A DNA stretch of 64,000 nt, taken from positions 6,042 to 70,041 of the forward strand of contig DALYJJ010000010.1 in assembly GCA_031969915.1 (NCBI GenBank), written 5' to 3'. Both the position numbers and the translations under genes were made by a program. Of this stretch, positions 1-8,558 are shown in pieces (the stretch's first letter is position 1; every line of letters starts with the position of its first letter). Origin of the DNA: DALYJJ01 sp031969915 (lineage in GTDB: Bacteria; Acidobacteriota; Terriglobia; Bryobacterales; Bryobacteraceae). The notes under the pieces were generated by a model, which ran no database searches, had not been told where the DNA came from, and was given only the letters and a program-made list of their open reading frames with translations.

Positions 1-190
1 AGCCGCAGCCGCGCGCGCGATCATGACGGGAAGTGTAGCTTAGGGGAGGGCCGCAATTCCACGGTAACCCGGGGGTGGGGAGCCGGGATGCCGGGATGGG
101 GCGGTTGCGACCCTCGAAACATATAGTACACCGAAAATCTGTGTGGCGCAGATTAAAACTGGTCAACAATCAGACGGACTAAATCAAGGT
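1..190. other. Left edge, no confident gene
   Basis: No gene can be supported here. An ATG on the minus strand at 24-22 opens a frame beginning MIARAAAA that runs off the window edge, so the start of an upstream minus-strand gene is possible, but eight codons are not enough to call it. The rest is GC-rich intergenic sequence with a short AT-rich patch at about 120-180, downstream of the lipoprotein gene. Confidence 0.3.
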
Positions 191-601
191 TCATCGTGGC
201 TTTCCATCCGCCTTCGCCAGCTCCGCCACCTTCCGCTGAACCGCCGCCGCGTCCTTGCTGGCCGGCTCCAATTCCAGAAACTTCGCGTACGCCTCCCGCG
301 CCTGCTTTGCGTCCTTCAACCGCTCGTAAGATTCTCCCAATTTCAGCAACGCTTCCGTCATCGCCGGGTTCCACCGCGTCGCTTCCCGGTACCGCAGCGC
401 CGCCGCCTTGTAGCTGCCCTTCTTGAAGTAGAAGTTGCCCACTTTGAAGTGCTTGCTCGCTTCCAGCGGGTTGAAGGTGTAGGATTTCTCCTCTACGGTG
501 AGCGTTTCATCCTCCTCCGGCGGTTCCGGAGGCTCCACCGGTTTGGTCTGCGCCTGCGCCGCGCATCCCGCCAGAATCAGAACCAGCACCAGGCGTGCCA
601 C
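191..601 (-). CDS. TPR-repeat lipoprotein
   Basis: 136-residue predicted lipoprotein whose only recognisable content is tetratricopeptide-type repeats, a protein-interaction scaffold; its partner is unknown. A short hydrophobic N-terminus ends in the lipobox LILAGC with Cys at residue 13, so lipidation and membrane anchoring are expected. A proline/acid-rich linker covers residues ~18-40. About two TPR-like helix pairs follow between ~48 and ~115 (cores FKVGNFYFKKGSYKAAAL and LLKLGESYERLKDAKQAR), then a charged tail. It is divergent from uvrC with about 45 bp between the start codons, so the two genes probably share a promoter region. TPR assignment is by pattern; function is not inferred. 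Confidence 0.8.
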   Translation of the reverse strand: MARLVLVLILAGCAAQAQTKPVEPPEPPEEDETLTVEEKSYTFNPLEASKHFKVGNFYFKKGSYKAAALRYREATRWNPAMTEALLKLGESYERLKDAKQAREAYAKFLELEPASKDAAAVQRKVAELAKADGKPR

Positions 602-646
602 AATCTAAAGTATAGCCCTCGTTCACCCGAGCGCTTCCCCCCGCCG

Positions 647-2473
647 ATGACCCTGCGTGAGAAAGTCTCGCAATTGCCCACCGGCCCGGGCGTCTACCTC
701 TATAAAGACGCGCACGCCGAGGTCTTGTACGTGGGCAAAGCGAAGAATCTTCGCGCCCGCACGCGCAGCTATTTCTCCGACGACAAGCTGGGCGACGTCA
801 AGACCGGCACCCTCATCTCCGAAGCCCGCGACATCGACTACATCCTCGTCGACAACGAAAAGGAAGCCCTCGCCCTTGAGAACAACCTGATCAAGCAGTA
901 CAAGCCGCGCTTCAACATCCTGCTGCGCGACGACAAGACCTACCCCTACATCAAGCTCACGGCGGAGAAATACCCGCGCGTCTACGTCACCCGGCGGTTG
1001 CGGAAGGACGGCGCAACTTACTACGGTCCTTACTTCCCCGGCAACCTCGCGCATCGCCTGGTGCACTTCATCAAGCGCTACTTCCAGGTTCCCAACTGCC
1101 GCGTCGATTTCACGCGCACGCACACGCAGCCCTGCCTCGAATATCACATCCATCGCTGCCTCGGCCCCTGCGTCGAAGGCCTCACCACCGACGCCCTCTA
1201 CGCCGAGCGCGTCCGCGACGTCCGCCTGTTCCTCGAAGGCCGGCATCGCGACCTCGCCGCCAAGCTGCGCGCGCGCATGAACGAGGCCGCCGAGGACACC
1301 CGCTTCGAAGAAGCCGCCGGCCTTCGCGATCTCATCTCCACCGTCGAGGAGATCGAACAGCGCCAGAAAATGGCCGCCGCCGAAGGCGACGACACCGACA
1401 TCTTCGCCTACCACGCCGAGCCGCCCCTGGTGGCCGTCAACCTGTTCCACGTCCGCAACGGCCGGATCGTCGACCGCCGCGAGTTCTTCTGGGAAGACCA
1501 ACTCGAGTTCGACTCCGCCGAACTCATCGCCGGCCTGGTGAAACAGATCTACTTCTCGCAGCCCCACATCCCGCGCCACATCCACGTTCCCGAAGAGTTC
1601 GAAGACCGCGAAGCCCTCGAAGAGGTGCTCGGCGAAAAGCGCGGCCGCAAAGTGGACATCCACACCCCGCAGCGCGGGCAGAAGCGCGCACTGCTCGACC
1701 TGGTCGGCGCCAACGCGCAGCATAGTTTCGAACAGCGCTTCCGCGTCCTCAAGCCCACGTCAAAAGCGATGCAGGCCGCACTCGAAGAGACGCTCGGGCT
1801 GCCCGAAGGCACGCGGCGGATCGAGTGCTTCGACATCTCGCACATCCAGGGCACGGACAAAGTCGCGAGCATGGTGGTTTGGGAAGACGGCCGCATGAAG
1901 AAAGCCGCCTACCGCAAGTTCATCATCCGCACCGTCGAGGGCAACGACGACTTCGCCTCCATGCGCGAGGTGGTGACGCGCCGCTACTCGCGCCTGAAAG
2001 AGCAGAACGAACCCATGCCCGGCCTCGTGCTGGTCGACGGTGGACTCGGCCAACTCCACGCCGCCGCCGATGCCCTCGAAGCCATCGGAGTCATCAACCA
2101 GCCGCTCGCCTCCATCGCCAAGCGCGAAGAGATCATCTACGTCCTGGGCCGCGAAGACGAACCCATTCACCTCGACCGCTTCTCCCCCGTGCTCCACCTC
2201 ATCCAAACCGTGCGCGACGAAGCACACCGCTTCGCCGTCACCTTCCACCGCACCCGCCGCAACGCCGCCCGCCTGGTTTCCGAATTGGATTCCGTGCCCG
2301 GCATCGGGAAGCAGTCCGTGAACAAGCTGCTGAAAACCTTTGGCAGCGTCGAGCGCGTCCGTCAGGCTTCGGACCCGGAACTGACCGCCACGATCGGCCC
2401 CGCCGCGGCCCGCCGGATTCGAGCCTGGGTGCTCGGACAAGGCGCGTTGGTACAGATCCGGAGCCCTGAATAG
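647..2473 (+). CDS. uvrC: Excinuclease ABC subunit C
   Basis: UvrC, the dual-incision nuclease of nucleotide excision repair; with UvrB it cuts both sides of a DNA lesion in the cytoplasm. The frame is open far upstream, but the ATG at 647 gives MTLREKVSQLPTGPGVYLY and a 608-residue protein, the normal family length. The GIY-YIG domain lies at ~12-90 (GVYLY at 15-19, YVGKAKNLR at 28-36), a UVR helical domain binding UvrB at ~200-240, the RNase H-like second nuclease domain at ~385-540 (Asp in FDISH near 395), and tandem helix-hairpin-helix motifs from ~546 (LDSVPGIGKQSVNKLL). All landmarks are intact. It appears monocistronic, which is common for uvrC. Confidence 0.97.
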   Translation: MTLREKVSQLPTGPGVYLYKDAHAEVLYVGKAKNLRARTRSYFSDDKLGDVKTGTLISEARDIDYILVDNEKEALALENNLIKQYKPRFNILLRDDKTYPYIKLTAEKYPRVYVTRRLRKDGATYYGPYFPGNLAHRLVHFIKRYFQVPNCRVDFTRTHTQPCLEYHIHRCLGPCVEGLTTDALYAERVRDVRLFLEGRHRDLAAKLRARMNEAAEDTRFEEAAGLRDLISTVEEIEQRQKMAAAEGDDTDIFAYHAEPPLVAVNLFHVRNGRIVDRREFFWEDQLEFDSAELIAGLVKQIYFSQPHIPRHIHVPEEFEDREALEEVLGEKRGRKVDIHTPQRGQKRALLDLVGANAQHSFEQRFRVLKPTSKAMQAALEETLGLPEGTRRIECFDISHIQGTDKVASMVVWEDGRMKKAAYRKFIIRTVEGNDDFASMREVVTRRYSRLKEQNEPMPGLVLVDGGLGQLHAAADALEAIGVINQPLASIAKREEIIYVLGREDEPIHLDRFSPVLHLIQTVRDEAHRFAVTFHRTRRNAARLVSELDSVPGIGKQSVNKLLKTFGSVERVRQASDPELTATIGPAAARRIRAWVLGQGALVQIRSPE

Positions 2474-2568
2474 TCCCGTACGGAATCGAGCTCGGAGTGG
2501 GGACGCTCGGAGTGGGGCGGCGCTTTCAGCTACTCTTCAGTCGTGCGCCCTACTGACTGACAGGGTTT

Positions 2569-2597
2569 TTGGCTCATGGGCCTGAAATCGCTATACT
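2569..2597 (+). promoter_or_regulatory. Promoter of the vapBC pair
   Basis: Sigma70-type hexamers TTGGCT (2569-2574) and TATACT (2592-2597) are separated by 17 bp. Transcription would begin near 2604, just ahead of a purine-rich ribosome site GCGGAGG (2604-2610) placed for the ATG at 2617. The match is four of six and five of six to consensus. Confidence 0.5.
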
Positions 2598-2616
2598 TGA
2601 GCTGCGGAGGCCGGCA

Positions 2617-2817
2617 ATGGAAAAGTCGAATGATCCTCGCGACAACTTCTACGCCAGCCCCACGCTGGACGAACTGATCGCCCAACAGGGCAAAGTCCCG
2701 ATCAGCGATCCCACCGTCTTGTTGGGAGATTTCTGGCCAGAAGACGAACCGGTCGAGGAATTCCTGGCGGCCCTCCATGAGTGGCGCGGACACAACCGGA
2801 CAGACCGCGCTGCATGA
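2617..2817 (+). CDS. VapB-like antitoxin
   Basis: 66-residue acidic protein in the antitoxin position immediately before a PIN-domain toxin. The ATG at 2617 is preferred over the upstream in-frame ATG at 2569 because it follows the ribosome site GCGGAGG by six bases and because the predicted promoter lies between the two. I cannot name a DNA-binding fold: the body has a short motif TLDELIAQQGKVPISDP and an acidic tail that could wrap the toxin. The stop codon overlaps the toxin start (ATGA at 2814-2817), so the two are translationally coupled. Assignment rests mainly on context. Confidence 0.65.
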   Translation: MEKSNDPRDNFYASPTLDELIAQQGKVPISDPTVLLGDFWPEDEPVEEFLAALHEWRGHNRTDRAA

Positions 2818-3218
2818 GCACCGCCGTCGTCGTCGATACCGACGTCGTCTCGTACCTGTTCAAGAGCCATCCCATCGCCCACCAGTACCTCCCCGATCTC
2901 AAAGATCGGACCCCGATGATCTCCTTCATGACCCTGGCGGAGCTGGATCGTTGGGCGCTCAATGCCCATTGGGGTGAGGCCCGGCGGACCCGGCTTCGCC
3001 AATACCTGGAACAGTTCGCTGTACTGCCGTACAACCGGGATCTGTGCACGAAGTGGGCAGAGGTAACGGTCGCCGCGCAGGCGAGCGGTCGGCGGATCGA
3101 TTGCGCTGACGCCTGGATTGCAGCGACGGCGTTGCTGTCCGGCGGGCCCCTGATCACCCACAACCGCAACGATAACCTCGGCGTGCCGGGCCTCACGCTG
3201 ATCTCCCATGGGCAATAG
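2814..3218 (+). CDS. vapC: VapC-type PIN-domain ribonuclease toxin
   Basis: 134-residue PIN-domain protein, the endoribonuclease toxin of a type II toxin-antitoxin pair. The ATG at 2814 gives MSTAVVVDTDVVSYLFK, placing the first catalytic Asp in VDTDVV. Other acidic residues expected of the PIN active site are visible: Glu in TLAEL (near residue 43), Asp in DCADAWIAAT (near ~100), and Asp in THNRND near the C-terminus. Length and motif order match intact VapC proteins. It overlaps the antitoxin by four bases. The pair sits between uvrC and the haem synthase operon with no mobile gene nearby. Confidence 0.88.
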   Translation: MSTAVVVDTDVVSYLFKSHPIAHQYLPDLKDRTPMISFMTLAELDRWALNAHWGEARRTRLRQYLEQFAVLPYNRDLCTKWAEVTVAAQASGRRIDCADAWIAATALLSGGPLITHNRNDNLGVPGLTLISHGQ

Positions 3219-3331
3219 CGTCTAGCCTCAACGCTCGCGCGGAAGGTACCATGGCCACCGGTCCCGGCCGCAGGGTCACGGAGTTCACGCCGTTGCTCTT
3301 TTCAGTCGTTCGCCGTCGCGACTGTACAAAT

Positions 3332-3353
3332 TACTGTCGGACAGTAGTAGAAT
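3332..3353 (+). promoter_or_regulatory. Operator and -10 element before the haem synthase operon
   Basis: A perfect inverted repeat TACTGTC-G-GACAGTA occupies 3332-3346, directly followed by a good -10 hexamer TAGAAT at 3348-3353. No convincing -35 hexamer lies upstream. A repeat in this position would block or recruit polymerase. The TACTGT/ACAGTA arms resemble the TACTACA/TGTAGTA style boxes of BlaI/CopY-type repressors; that link is inference only. Confidence 0.45.
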
Positions 3354-3424
3354 GGCAAAAGGGGACTGGGGCGGCTGCTGGGGCCGCGCGCGACAAACCC
3401 CTGCTTCGGTCTGGTTCATTTCCA

Positions 3425-4021
3425 ATGGCGAGCCCCGGATTGCGTCTCTGCTGCGGTCTGCTCGCCGTGGCCGTGCTTGGCGGTTTGACGCACGTCCGCG
3501 GCGGGATGGCTCTGGATCTGCCCGGCCACGCCCTCTTCGCTTCCCTGTCTGCCTTTGCCCTGCTCGGCCCTTCGCGCCCGGGGGAGACGGTCGAGGACTC
3601 CGGCCGCCCCTCGATGCGCTCCATCGCCACCGCGCTCCCGGTCCTATTCCTTCTCCAGATCCTCTTGGGCGCGGCCTGCCGCTACCAACATCTCGGCTAC
3701 ATGCCCCACATCCTCGGCGCGCTGGCCGCCGCCCTGGTGGCTTATCTCGCGGGCTTCTTCGCCCTCACCCAGTTCCCCGGTCATCAGGCGATCCGGCGGG
3801 CTTCGCTCTTCCTCATCGCCGCCATCACCGCCCAGGTACTTCTCGGAATCCTGGCGCTGGTGGAACGCATCTCCTCCAACGGGAGCGTGTTTCCGCTCGT
3901 GCATCTGGCCGCCGGCGCTTTGACTCTCGCCTCGGGAGTCGTCTTTGCCCTCCAGATTCGCCGGCATGTCCGAACTCCTCGTGCGGCTGTTTCCGAGAGC
4001 CGCTCCGCGCTGGCCCAATGA
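3425..4021 (+). CDS. Half-size CtaA/COX15-like membrane protein (haem A synthase family)
   Basis: About 198 residues from the ATG at 3425 (MASPGLRLCCGLLAV), with roughly six hydrophobic membrane segments. It resembles the haem A synthase family: the block LLQILLGAACRYQHLGYMPH and a later VFPLVHLAAG segment sit where CtaA has haem-ligand regions. Canonical CtaA proteins have eight segments and about 300 residues with four conserved histidines; this one is shorter and I see only part of that set (His in RYQHLGYMPH, LVHLAA). It may be a divergent haem A synthase or a paralogue with another job. The stop overlaps the ctaB start (ATGA at 4018-4021), so coupling to haem O synthase is direct. The start is uncertain; no strong ribosome site is visible. 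Confidence 0.65.
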   Translation: MASPGLRLCCGLLAVAVLGGLTHVRGGMALDLPGHALFASLSAFALLGPSRPGETVEDSGRPSMRSIATALPVLFLLQILLGAACRYQHLGYMPHILGALAAALVAYLAGFFALTQFPGHQAIRRASLFLIAAITAQVLLGILALVERISSNGSVFPLVHLAAGALTLASGVVFALQIRRHVRTPRAAVSESRSALAQ

Positions 4022-4875
4022 AAGACTACATCGAGCTGACCAAGCCCCGGATCACCTGGCTCATCCTCATGAGCACGGGAATCGGTTTCTACTTCGGATT
4101 GCCTTCCGGAGCGCCAGTGGACTGGCTGGTGCTGCTGCACACGCTGATCGGCACGGGTCTGCTCGCCTCCGGCACAGCGGCGCTCAATCAATGGTACGAG
4201 CGGGAGGCGGACGCCAAGATGCGCCGGACCAAGTTCCGCCCGCTGCCTTCAGGCCGCCTGAGCGCAAGCGGCGCCCTGGCCTTCGGCATCGCCCTCTCGG
4301 TCGCCGGCTTCGTCGAACTCTGGCTGGGCGCGAACCTCCTCACCGCTCTGCTCGGCGCGTTTACTTTGATCTCCTACCTGTTTGCCTATACGCCCCTCAA
4401 GCAGAAGTCGAAGCACTCCACCACCGTCGGCGCGGTGCCCGGCGCCATGCCGCCGCTCATCGGTTTCGCCGGCGCGGCGGGCACGCTTACCGCCGAAGCC
4501 TGGATTCTCGGCGCCATCCTGTTCGTCTGGCAGTTCCCGCACTTCTACGCCATCGCCTGGATGTACCGCGAAGATTACGCCAATGCCGGCATTCGCATGT
4601 TGCCCGTAGTGGAACCCGACGGCGAGTCCACCGCGCGGCAGATCCTCTTCTACGCCGCGGCTCTCATCCCCATCAGCCTCGTTCCCAAGTACCTCGGCAT
4701 GGCCGGCAATCTCTATCTCGCCGGAGCGCTGCTGCTCGGCGCGATGTTCCTGTGGTCCGGCGTGCGCGTCGCCACAGACCGCACCATCCTGCGCGCGCGA
4801 AAGGTCCTCCTCGCTTCCGTCCTCTATCTTCCGCTGCTCTACGGTCTCCTGCTCATCGACCGGCCGAGCCTCTGA
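4018..4875 (+). CDS. ctaB: Protohaem IX farnesyltransferase (haem O synthase)
   Basis: 285-residue polytopic UbiA-superfamily prenyltransferase that adds a farnesyl chain to haem B to make haem O, the precursor of haem A for cytochrome oxidases. Starts MKDYIELTKPRITWLILMST, the family's typical N-terminus. The two Asp/Asn-rich prenyl-diphosphate/Mg2+ loops are recognisable: NQWYEREADAKMRRTKFRPL at ~60-80 and YTPLKQKSKHSTTVGAVPGA at ~125-145, followed by FPHFYAIAWMYREDYANAGI. About eight to nine membrane segments. It overlaps the CtaA-like gene by four bases and the following ABC ATPase by one base (TGATG), so the operon is tightly coupled. Also called CyoE/COX10. Confidence 0.95.
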   Translation: MKDYIELTKPRITWLILMSTGIGFYFGLPSGAPVDWLVLLHTLIGTGLLASGTAALNQWYEREADAKMRRTKFRPLPSGRLSASGALAFGIALSVAGFVELWLGANLLTALLGAFTLISYLFAYTPLKQKSKHSTTVGAVPGAMPPLIGFAGAAGTLTAEAWILGAILFVWQFPHFYAIAWMYREDYANAGIRMLPVVEPDGESTARQILFYAAALIPISLVPKYLGMAGNLYLAGALLLGAMFLWSGVRVATDRTILRARKVLLASVLYLPLLYGLLLIDRPSL

Positions 4876-5786
4876 TGGTCGCAGCGGACCGCCTTACCCA
4901 CCGCTACGGCGAACGCGTCGCACTCGACACCGTCACCTTCGCAGTGCCGGAAGGAGAACTGTTCGGCGTTCTGGGACCCAACGGCGGCGGCAAGTCGACG
5001 CTGTTCAAGATCCTGTCGACGCTCATGGCCCCCGCTTCGGGCGATGCCCGCATCGGCGGCTTTTCTCTCGCCCGCCAGTCTCGCGAGATTCGACGCCTGC
5101 TCGGCGTCGTCTTCCAGTCGCAGAGCCTCGATCGCAAGCTCACCGTGGAGGAGAACCTGCGGGCACAGGGCCATCTCTTCGCCCTCTCCGGACGCACGCT
5201 CTCCGGGCGCATCGCCGATGCGCTCGTCGCCCTCGGCCTCGACGACCGCCGCCGCGACCCGGTGGGCACGCTCTCCGGCGGGTTGCAGCGGCGCGTGGAG
5301 ATCGCCAAAGCGCTTCTTCACCGGCCCGCCGTGCTCTTGCTCGATGAGCCTTCCACCGGGCTCGATCCCGGCGCTCGCCGCGATCTCTGGCAGTATCTGG
5401 GCCAGCTTCGCGCCGCCTTCCGTCTAACCATCCTTCTCACCACTCACACCCTCGACGAAGCCGAACGTTGCGACCGCCTGCTGCTTCTTCATCAGGGCCG
5501 CATCGCCGCCGCCGGAGCGCCCGCTGAGTTGAAGGCGCGGGTGGGAGGCGAGGTGGTGCTCCTCCGCGCTGCTCACGCGGACCAACTCGCGGTCGAGATC
5601 AGCGAGCGCTTCTCCGTGCAACCCCGGCTCTCCGGCGGCGTCCTGCGGGTGGAAGTGCCCGACGGCCAAGGCTTCCTGGCCGGCGTCCTGGCCGCCTTCC
5701 CGGGCCGCATCGATGGCCTCGAGATGCACCGGCCCACGCTCGAAGACGTGTTTCTCGACCTCACCGGCGCAACGTTGGACTCCTGA
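4875..5786 (+). CDS. ABC transporter ATP-binding protein
   Basis: 303-residue ATPase of an ABC exporter of the DrrA/CcmA-like class. Walker A GPNGGGKST at ~34-42, Q-loop in VVFQSQSLD, signature LSGGLQRRVEIAKAL, Walker B VLLLDEPSTGLDP and the H-loop TTHTLDEAERC are all in order; a ~75-residue C-terminal extension ends with LEDVFLDLTG as in DrrA-type proteins. The start at 4875 overlaps the ctaB stop by one base. The cognate permease begins two bases after its stop. The context suggests a membrane complex working in cytochrome oxidase or haem handling, but the substrate cannot be read from sequence. Confidence 0.92.
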   Translation: MVAADRLTHRYGERVALDTVTFAVPEGELFGVLGPNGGGKSTLFKILSTLMAPASGDARIGGFSLARQSREIRRLLGVVFQSQSLDRKLTVEENLRAQGHLFALSGRTLSGRIADALVALGLDDRRRDPVGTLSGGLQRRVEIAKALLHRPAVLLLDEPSTGLDPGARRDLWQYLGQLRAAFRLTILLTTHTLDEAERCDRLLLLHQGRIAAAGAPAELKARVGGEVVLLRAAHADQLAVEISERFSVQPRLSGGVLRVEVPDGQGFLAGVLAAFPGRIDGLEMHRPTLEDVFLDLTGATLDS

Positions 5787-5787
5787 T

Positions 5788-6516
5788 ATGTTCTGGCTGC
5801 CTCTGTTCACTCTCTGGCGCAGGGAACTCATCCGCTTCTGGCGGGAGAAGTCCCGCGTCCTCGGCTTCGTCGGTTCGCCCCTAGTCTTCTGGCTCGTGAT
5901 CGGCTCGGGCTACGGTGACCTCGGCTACTACTTCCCCGGCGCGCTCGTGCTCACCGTGATGTTCTCCGCCGTCTTTTCCACCATGTCGCTGATTGAGGAC
6001 CGCCGCGAAGGCTTCCTCCTGGCGATGCTCGTTTCCCCCGCGCCCCGCCTGTCCATGGTGCTCGGCAAGACGCTGGGCGCCGCCACGCTCGCCTGGATCC
6101 AGGGCCTCGTTTTCCTGCTGTTCCTTCCTTTGACCCGCCTGCCCGTGACGCTCCCCGGACTCGCCGCCGCGGCTGGTTTGATGTTTCTGATCGCTGTTGC
6201 CTTCACCGCCTTCGGCTTCCTCCTGGCGTGGCGCGTCTCCTCCACCCAGGGGTTTCACGCCATCATGAACCTCGTCCTGTTCCCGCTCTGGATGGTCTCC
6301 GGCGCGGTCTTCCCCGCCCGCACCGCCCACGGCTGGATCGCCGCCGTGATGGACGCGAATCCGCTCACCTATTCGCTCGCCGCGGTGCGTTCCTTGCTCG
6401 GCGGCGAGCCGGCGGCTGTCGCAACGGGTGTCGCCGTCACGGCCACAACCGCCGCGCTCCTGCTCATCGCGGCCGCCTATACGGCGTCCGAACGCCGCGC
6501 CCGCAACTTCGCTTGA
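5788..6516 (+). CDS. ABC-2 type transporter permease
   Basis: 242-residue integral membrane protein, the permease partner of the preceding ATPase, with about six hydrophobic segments and the ABC-2 family layout: cytosolic N-terminus FTLWRRELIRFWREKSRVLG, then the loop LIEDRREGFLLAMLVSPAPR that contacts the ATPase, and a C-terminal region with the conserved MVSGAVFPA and ANPLTYSL motifs. Starts one base after the ATPase stop, so both would be made together. It is the last gene of the ctaA-like/ctaB/ABC operon. What is moved is unknown. Confidence 0.88.
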   Translation: MFWLPLFTLWRRELIRFWREKSRVLGFVGSPLVFWLVIGSGYGDLGYYFPGALVLTVMFSAVFSTMSLIEDRREGFLLAMLVSPAPRLSMVLGKTLGAATLAWIQGLVFLLFLPLTRLPVTLPGLAAAAGLMFLIAVAFTAFGFLLAWRVSSTQGFHAIMNLVLFPLWMVSGAVFPARTAHGWIAAVMDANPLTYSLAAVRSLLGGEPAAVATGVAVTATTAALLLIAAAYTASERRARNFA

Positions 6517-6621
6517 GTCGCAGGCCCGCGTTTCGTCTATACTGTTAAAACTGAGCCGGGCTCCGCGGCTGCCGTTGAATGTGCTCGCCGGGGCGAATTC
6601 CAAAAATCGAGATGAGGCTAC

Positions 6622-7179
6622 ATGAAACGTCAGGCATTTTCTTTCTTCGCCCTGTTGGTGTTGCTGGCGGCCAATGCTTCCGCCGGCATCCTCGGCCAGA
6701 ACATCACGATGACCTATGATTTCCTGGGCGGCATCTTTTTCTCCAACACGGTGCTGGTTGGAGCCGGCCCGGAGATTACCTGTCCCTCAGGCCCTTTCGC
6801 CATGTGCAACACCGCGCTCACCCTCGCCACCCAGACTCTGGACGCCGACGACACCTCGATCACCTACTTCTACGACGGAGCGAGCGGTGGCGCGTCCTTC
6901 ACTCCGGCCCCGGGCCAGTTCAGCGGATTTGAGTTCAGCGGCCTTGACGTGGGCGGGAACATCCTCGGTCCGGTGCTTCTCACCACCAACATCCCGGGCC
7001 TCACCAGCGCCCGCCTCGCCAGCACGGCGAGCGCGATCCGGGTGAACATGGAGGGACTCACGATAGGAACCGGTTCTTTCTTCACCGTTTCCTTCGACGT
7101 GCCCGAACCGTCAACCTTGGTGCTCGCCTTCGCCGGGTTGGCCGCCCTCGCGGCACGACGGCTCCGGGCCCTGAACTGA
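6622..7179 (+). CDS. PEP-CTERM sorting-domain exported protein
   Basis: 185-residue secreted protein with a clear signal peptide (MKRQAFSFFALLVLLAANAS, cleavage expected after ASA) and a C-terminal PEP-CTERM tripartite signal: VPEPSTLVLAFAG, a hydrophobic helix and an Arg-rich end (AARRLRALN). Such proteins are recognised by exosortase, cut and released to the surface or exopolysaccharide layer. The body contains two cysteines (ITCPSGPFAMC) but no domain I recognise. It has its own space: about 105 bp separate it from the permease gene. A possible -10 TATACT at 6538-6543 lies upstream with a poorly spaced TTGAGT. Confidence 0.8.
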   Translation: MKRQAFSFFALLVLLAANASAGILGQNITMTYDFLGGIFFSNTVLVGAGPEITCPSGPFAMCNTALTLATQTLDADDTSITYFYDGASGGASFTPAPGQFSGFEFSGLDVGGNILGPVLLTTNIPGLTSARLASTASAIRVNMEGLTIGTGSFFTVSFDVPEPSTLVLAFAGLAALAARRLRALN

Positions 7180-7196
7180 GGATCGGACCGCGCCGG

Positions 7197-8465
7197 TCAC
7201 CAGACGTGGTAAGCCACCACGGTGGGCACCGTCGGCGTGCCGTTCACCAGGTTGGTTCTCAACAGTACCTGTAGGTTCTTCCGGTCCCAATCGGCGGGGA
7301 GCCCTTTGGTGAGCGCCGCCAGGGACGATTCATCGACCACGAAGTCCCCCGCGACTTGCGTTCCGTGCTCCGTGATGCCGCCCGCGATCACCAGATAACG
7401 TCCTGTGCGCGGCTGCCGGATACGCGTTACCAGCGCGAAATCATGGTCGATCCGATTCGGGTAGTCCGGCGTCGACCACGCCTGCCCGGGCCGATCGCGA
7501 TCTTCAATCCGGGAATACGACGATTCGTCGGGCGCCACCGTGCGCACGAAGTGGAATCGCAGATCGCGGTTGAACTCCATCGAGAACGGATTCGAGAACG
7601 CACCCAGGAGGATGATCGGGTGGCTCGCCAGTTCTTCCATGGAGAGGTCGTTGCCCACCCGCACCTGCACCCGCGCGCCTTGGCGGCTCAGGTGGGCAGT
7701 GATGTAGGAGGAGGCGTGGAAGTTGCCCTTCGAAACCAGACGTGTGTTCTCCAACGCCCACTCCGGACCCGGTTCCGCGGAAGAAGCAGGTGGCTTCGGA
7801 GAACGTTGCTCCAACCGGCGCCTCAGTTCGGGCGACAGGTAGTAATAGCGAATGGAGCCGGTGCAGAGCAGTACCGGGTGGCCGGTATTCAGGAAGGGCG
7901 CCCAGAACCGGCCTAGGGCCGCGGCTTCCGCCTGAGGCCGAAAGAGCATCCAGGCCACCAGCGGAACCGCCACCGCGAACACCACTACCGACGCCACTCG
8001 CAGGCGCCGCCCGCTGGCCCTGCCCGCCGGCGGCGCCATTGGCTCGGATGGCGGCGGAGCGGTCTTCTCCACGGCCGGAAGCGGCGGCGCGCTCTCCACC
8101 TTGATCAGGTATGCGCCGGCGGGGATGGACACGCGCAAGCTCCTGCTTTTTCCGGGGGCGGTCTCGTAGTACTGCGCCAACCGCCGCCGCACCTCGTTCG
8201 CGCGAACCCGAACAATCGCGTCTTCGGCCGTGTCGTAATCGGCCGGCCGCTGGTAGAGGTGCGCCCCGATGAGGCGCTCTTTCAGAAGATCCGTTCGGCC
8301 CTCCACCGTGCTCTCGGCCACATACCGAAGGAACTGCTGGCACTTCTGGCTTTCCAGGAACGGCGGGCTCGTGCAGATCTCCTCGATGTGCGCGAGGACC
8401 TCGCCTGGCGCCAGATCGGCGGACGAGAGCGCCACGCGGTTAAGTCTGGGCCTTAACGCTCCCAT
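7197..8465 (-). CDS. Membrane protein with acidobacterial regulator-type N-terminal domain
   Basis: 422-residue single-pass membrane protein of unknown function. Residues ~20-110 form a domain frequent in Acidobacteria (FLESQKCQQFLRYVAESTVE ... YDTAEDAIVRVRANEVRRRL, then LRVSIPAGAYLIKVE), usually found at the N-terminus of membrane-bound regulator-like or TPR proteins. A Pro-rich linker and one membrane helix (~152-172) follow. The C-terminal half, presumably outside the membrane, has no family I know; it includes ITAHLSRQGARVQVRVGND and a Tyr-rich LSPELRRRLEQ region. It is convergent with the PEP-CTERM gene (17 bp apart) and divergent from the oxidoreductase. The N-terminal part recalls winged-helix output domains, so transcriptional signalling is possible. 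Confidence 0.65.
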   Translation of the reverse strand: MGALRPRLNRVALSSADLAPGEVLAHIEEICTSPPFLESQKCQQFLRYVAESTVEGRTDLLKERLIGAHLYQRPADYDTAEDAIVRVRANEVRRRLAQYYETAPGKSRSLRVSIPAGAYLIKVESAPPLPAVEKTAPPPSEPMAPPAGRASGRRLRVASVVVFAVAVPLVAWMLFRPQAEAAALGRFWAPFLNTGHPVLLCTGSIRYYYLSPELRRRLEQRSPKPPASSAEPGPEWALENTRLVSKGNFHASSYITAHLSRQGARVQVRVGNDLSMEELASHPIILLGAFSNPFSMEFNRDLRFHFVRTVAPDESSYSRIEDRDRPGQAWSTPDYPNRIDHDFALVTRIRQPRTGRYLVIAGGITEHGTQVAGDFVVDESSLAALTKGLPADWDRKNLQVLLRTNLVNGTPTVPTVVAYHVW

Positions 8466-8558
8466 AACCTCCCTTGAATGCCCACTACATATTACACAAT
8501 CGGGCCTTTAACGTGTCTAGCGTTGTTGCAGGCTTCCCGGTTCGCTTATCTGGTAAGC

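Noticed and set aside
2569..2616. Upstream ATG as start of the VapB-like antitoxin
   Set aside because: The 2569 start overlaps the predicted promoter and lacks a ribosome site; 2617 has one.
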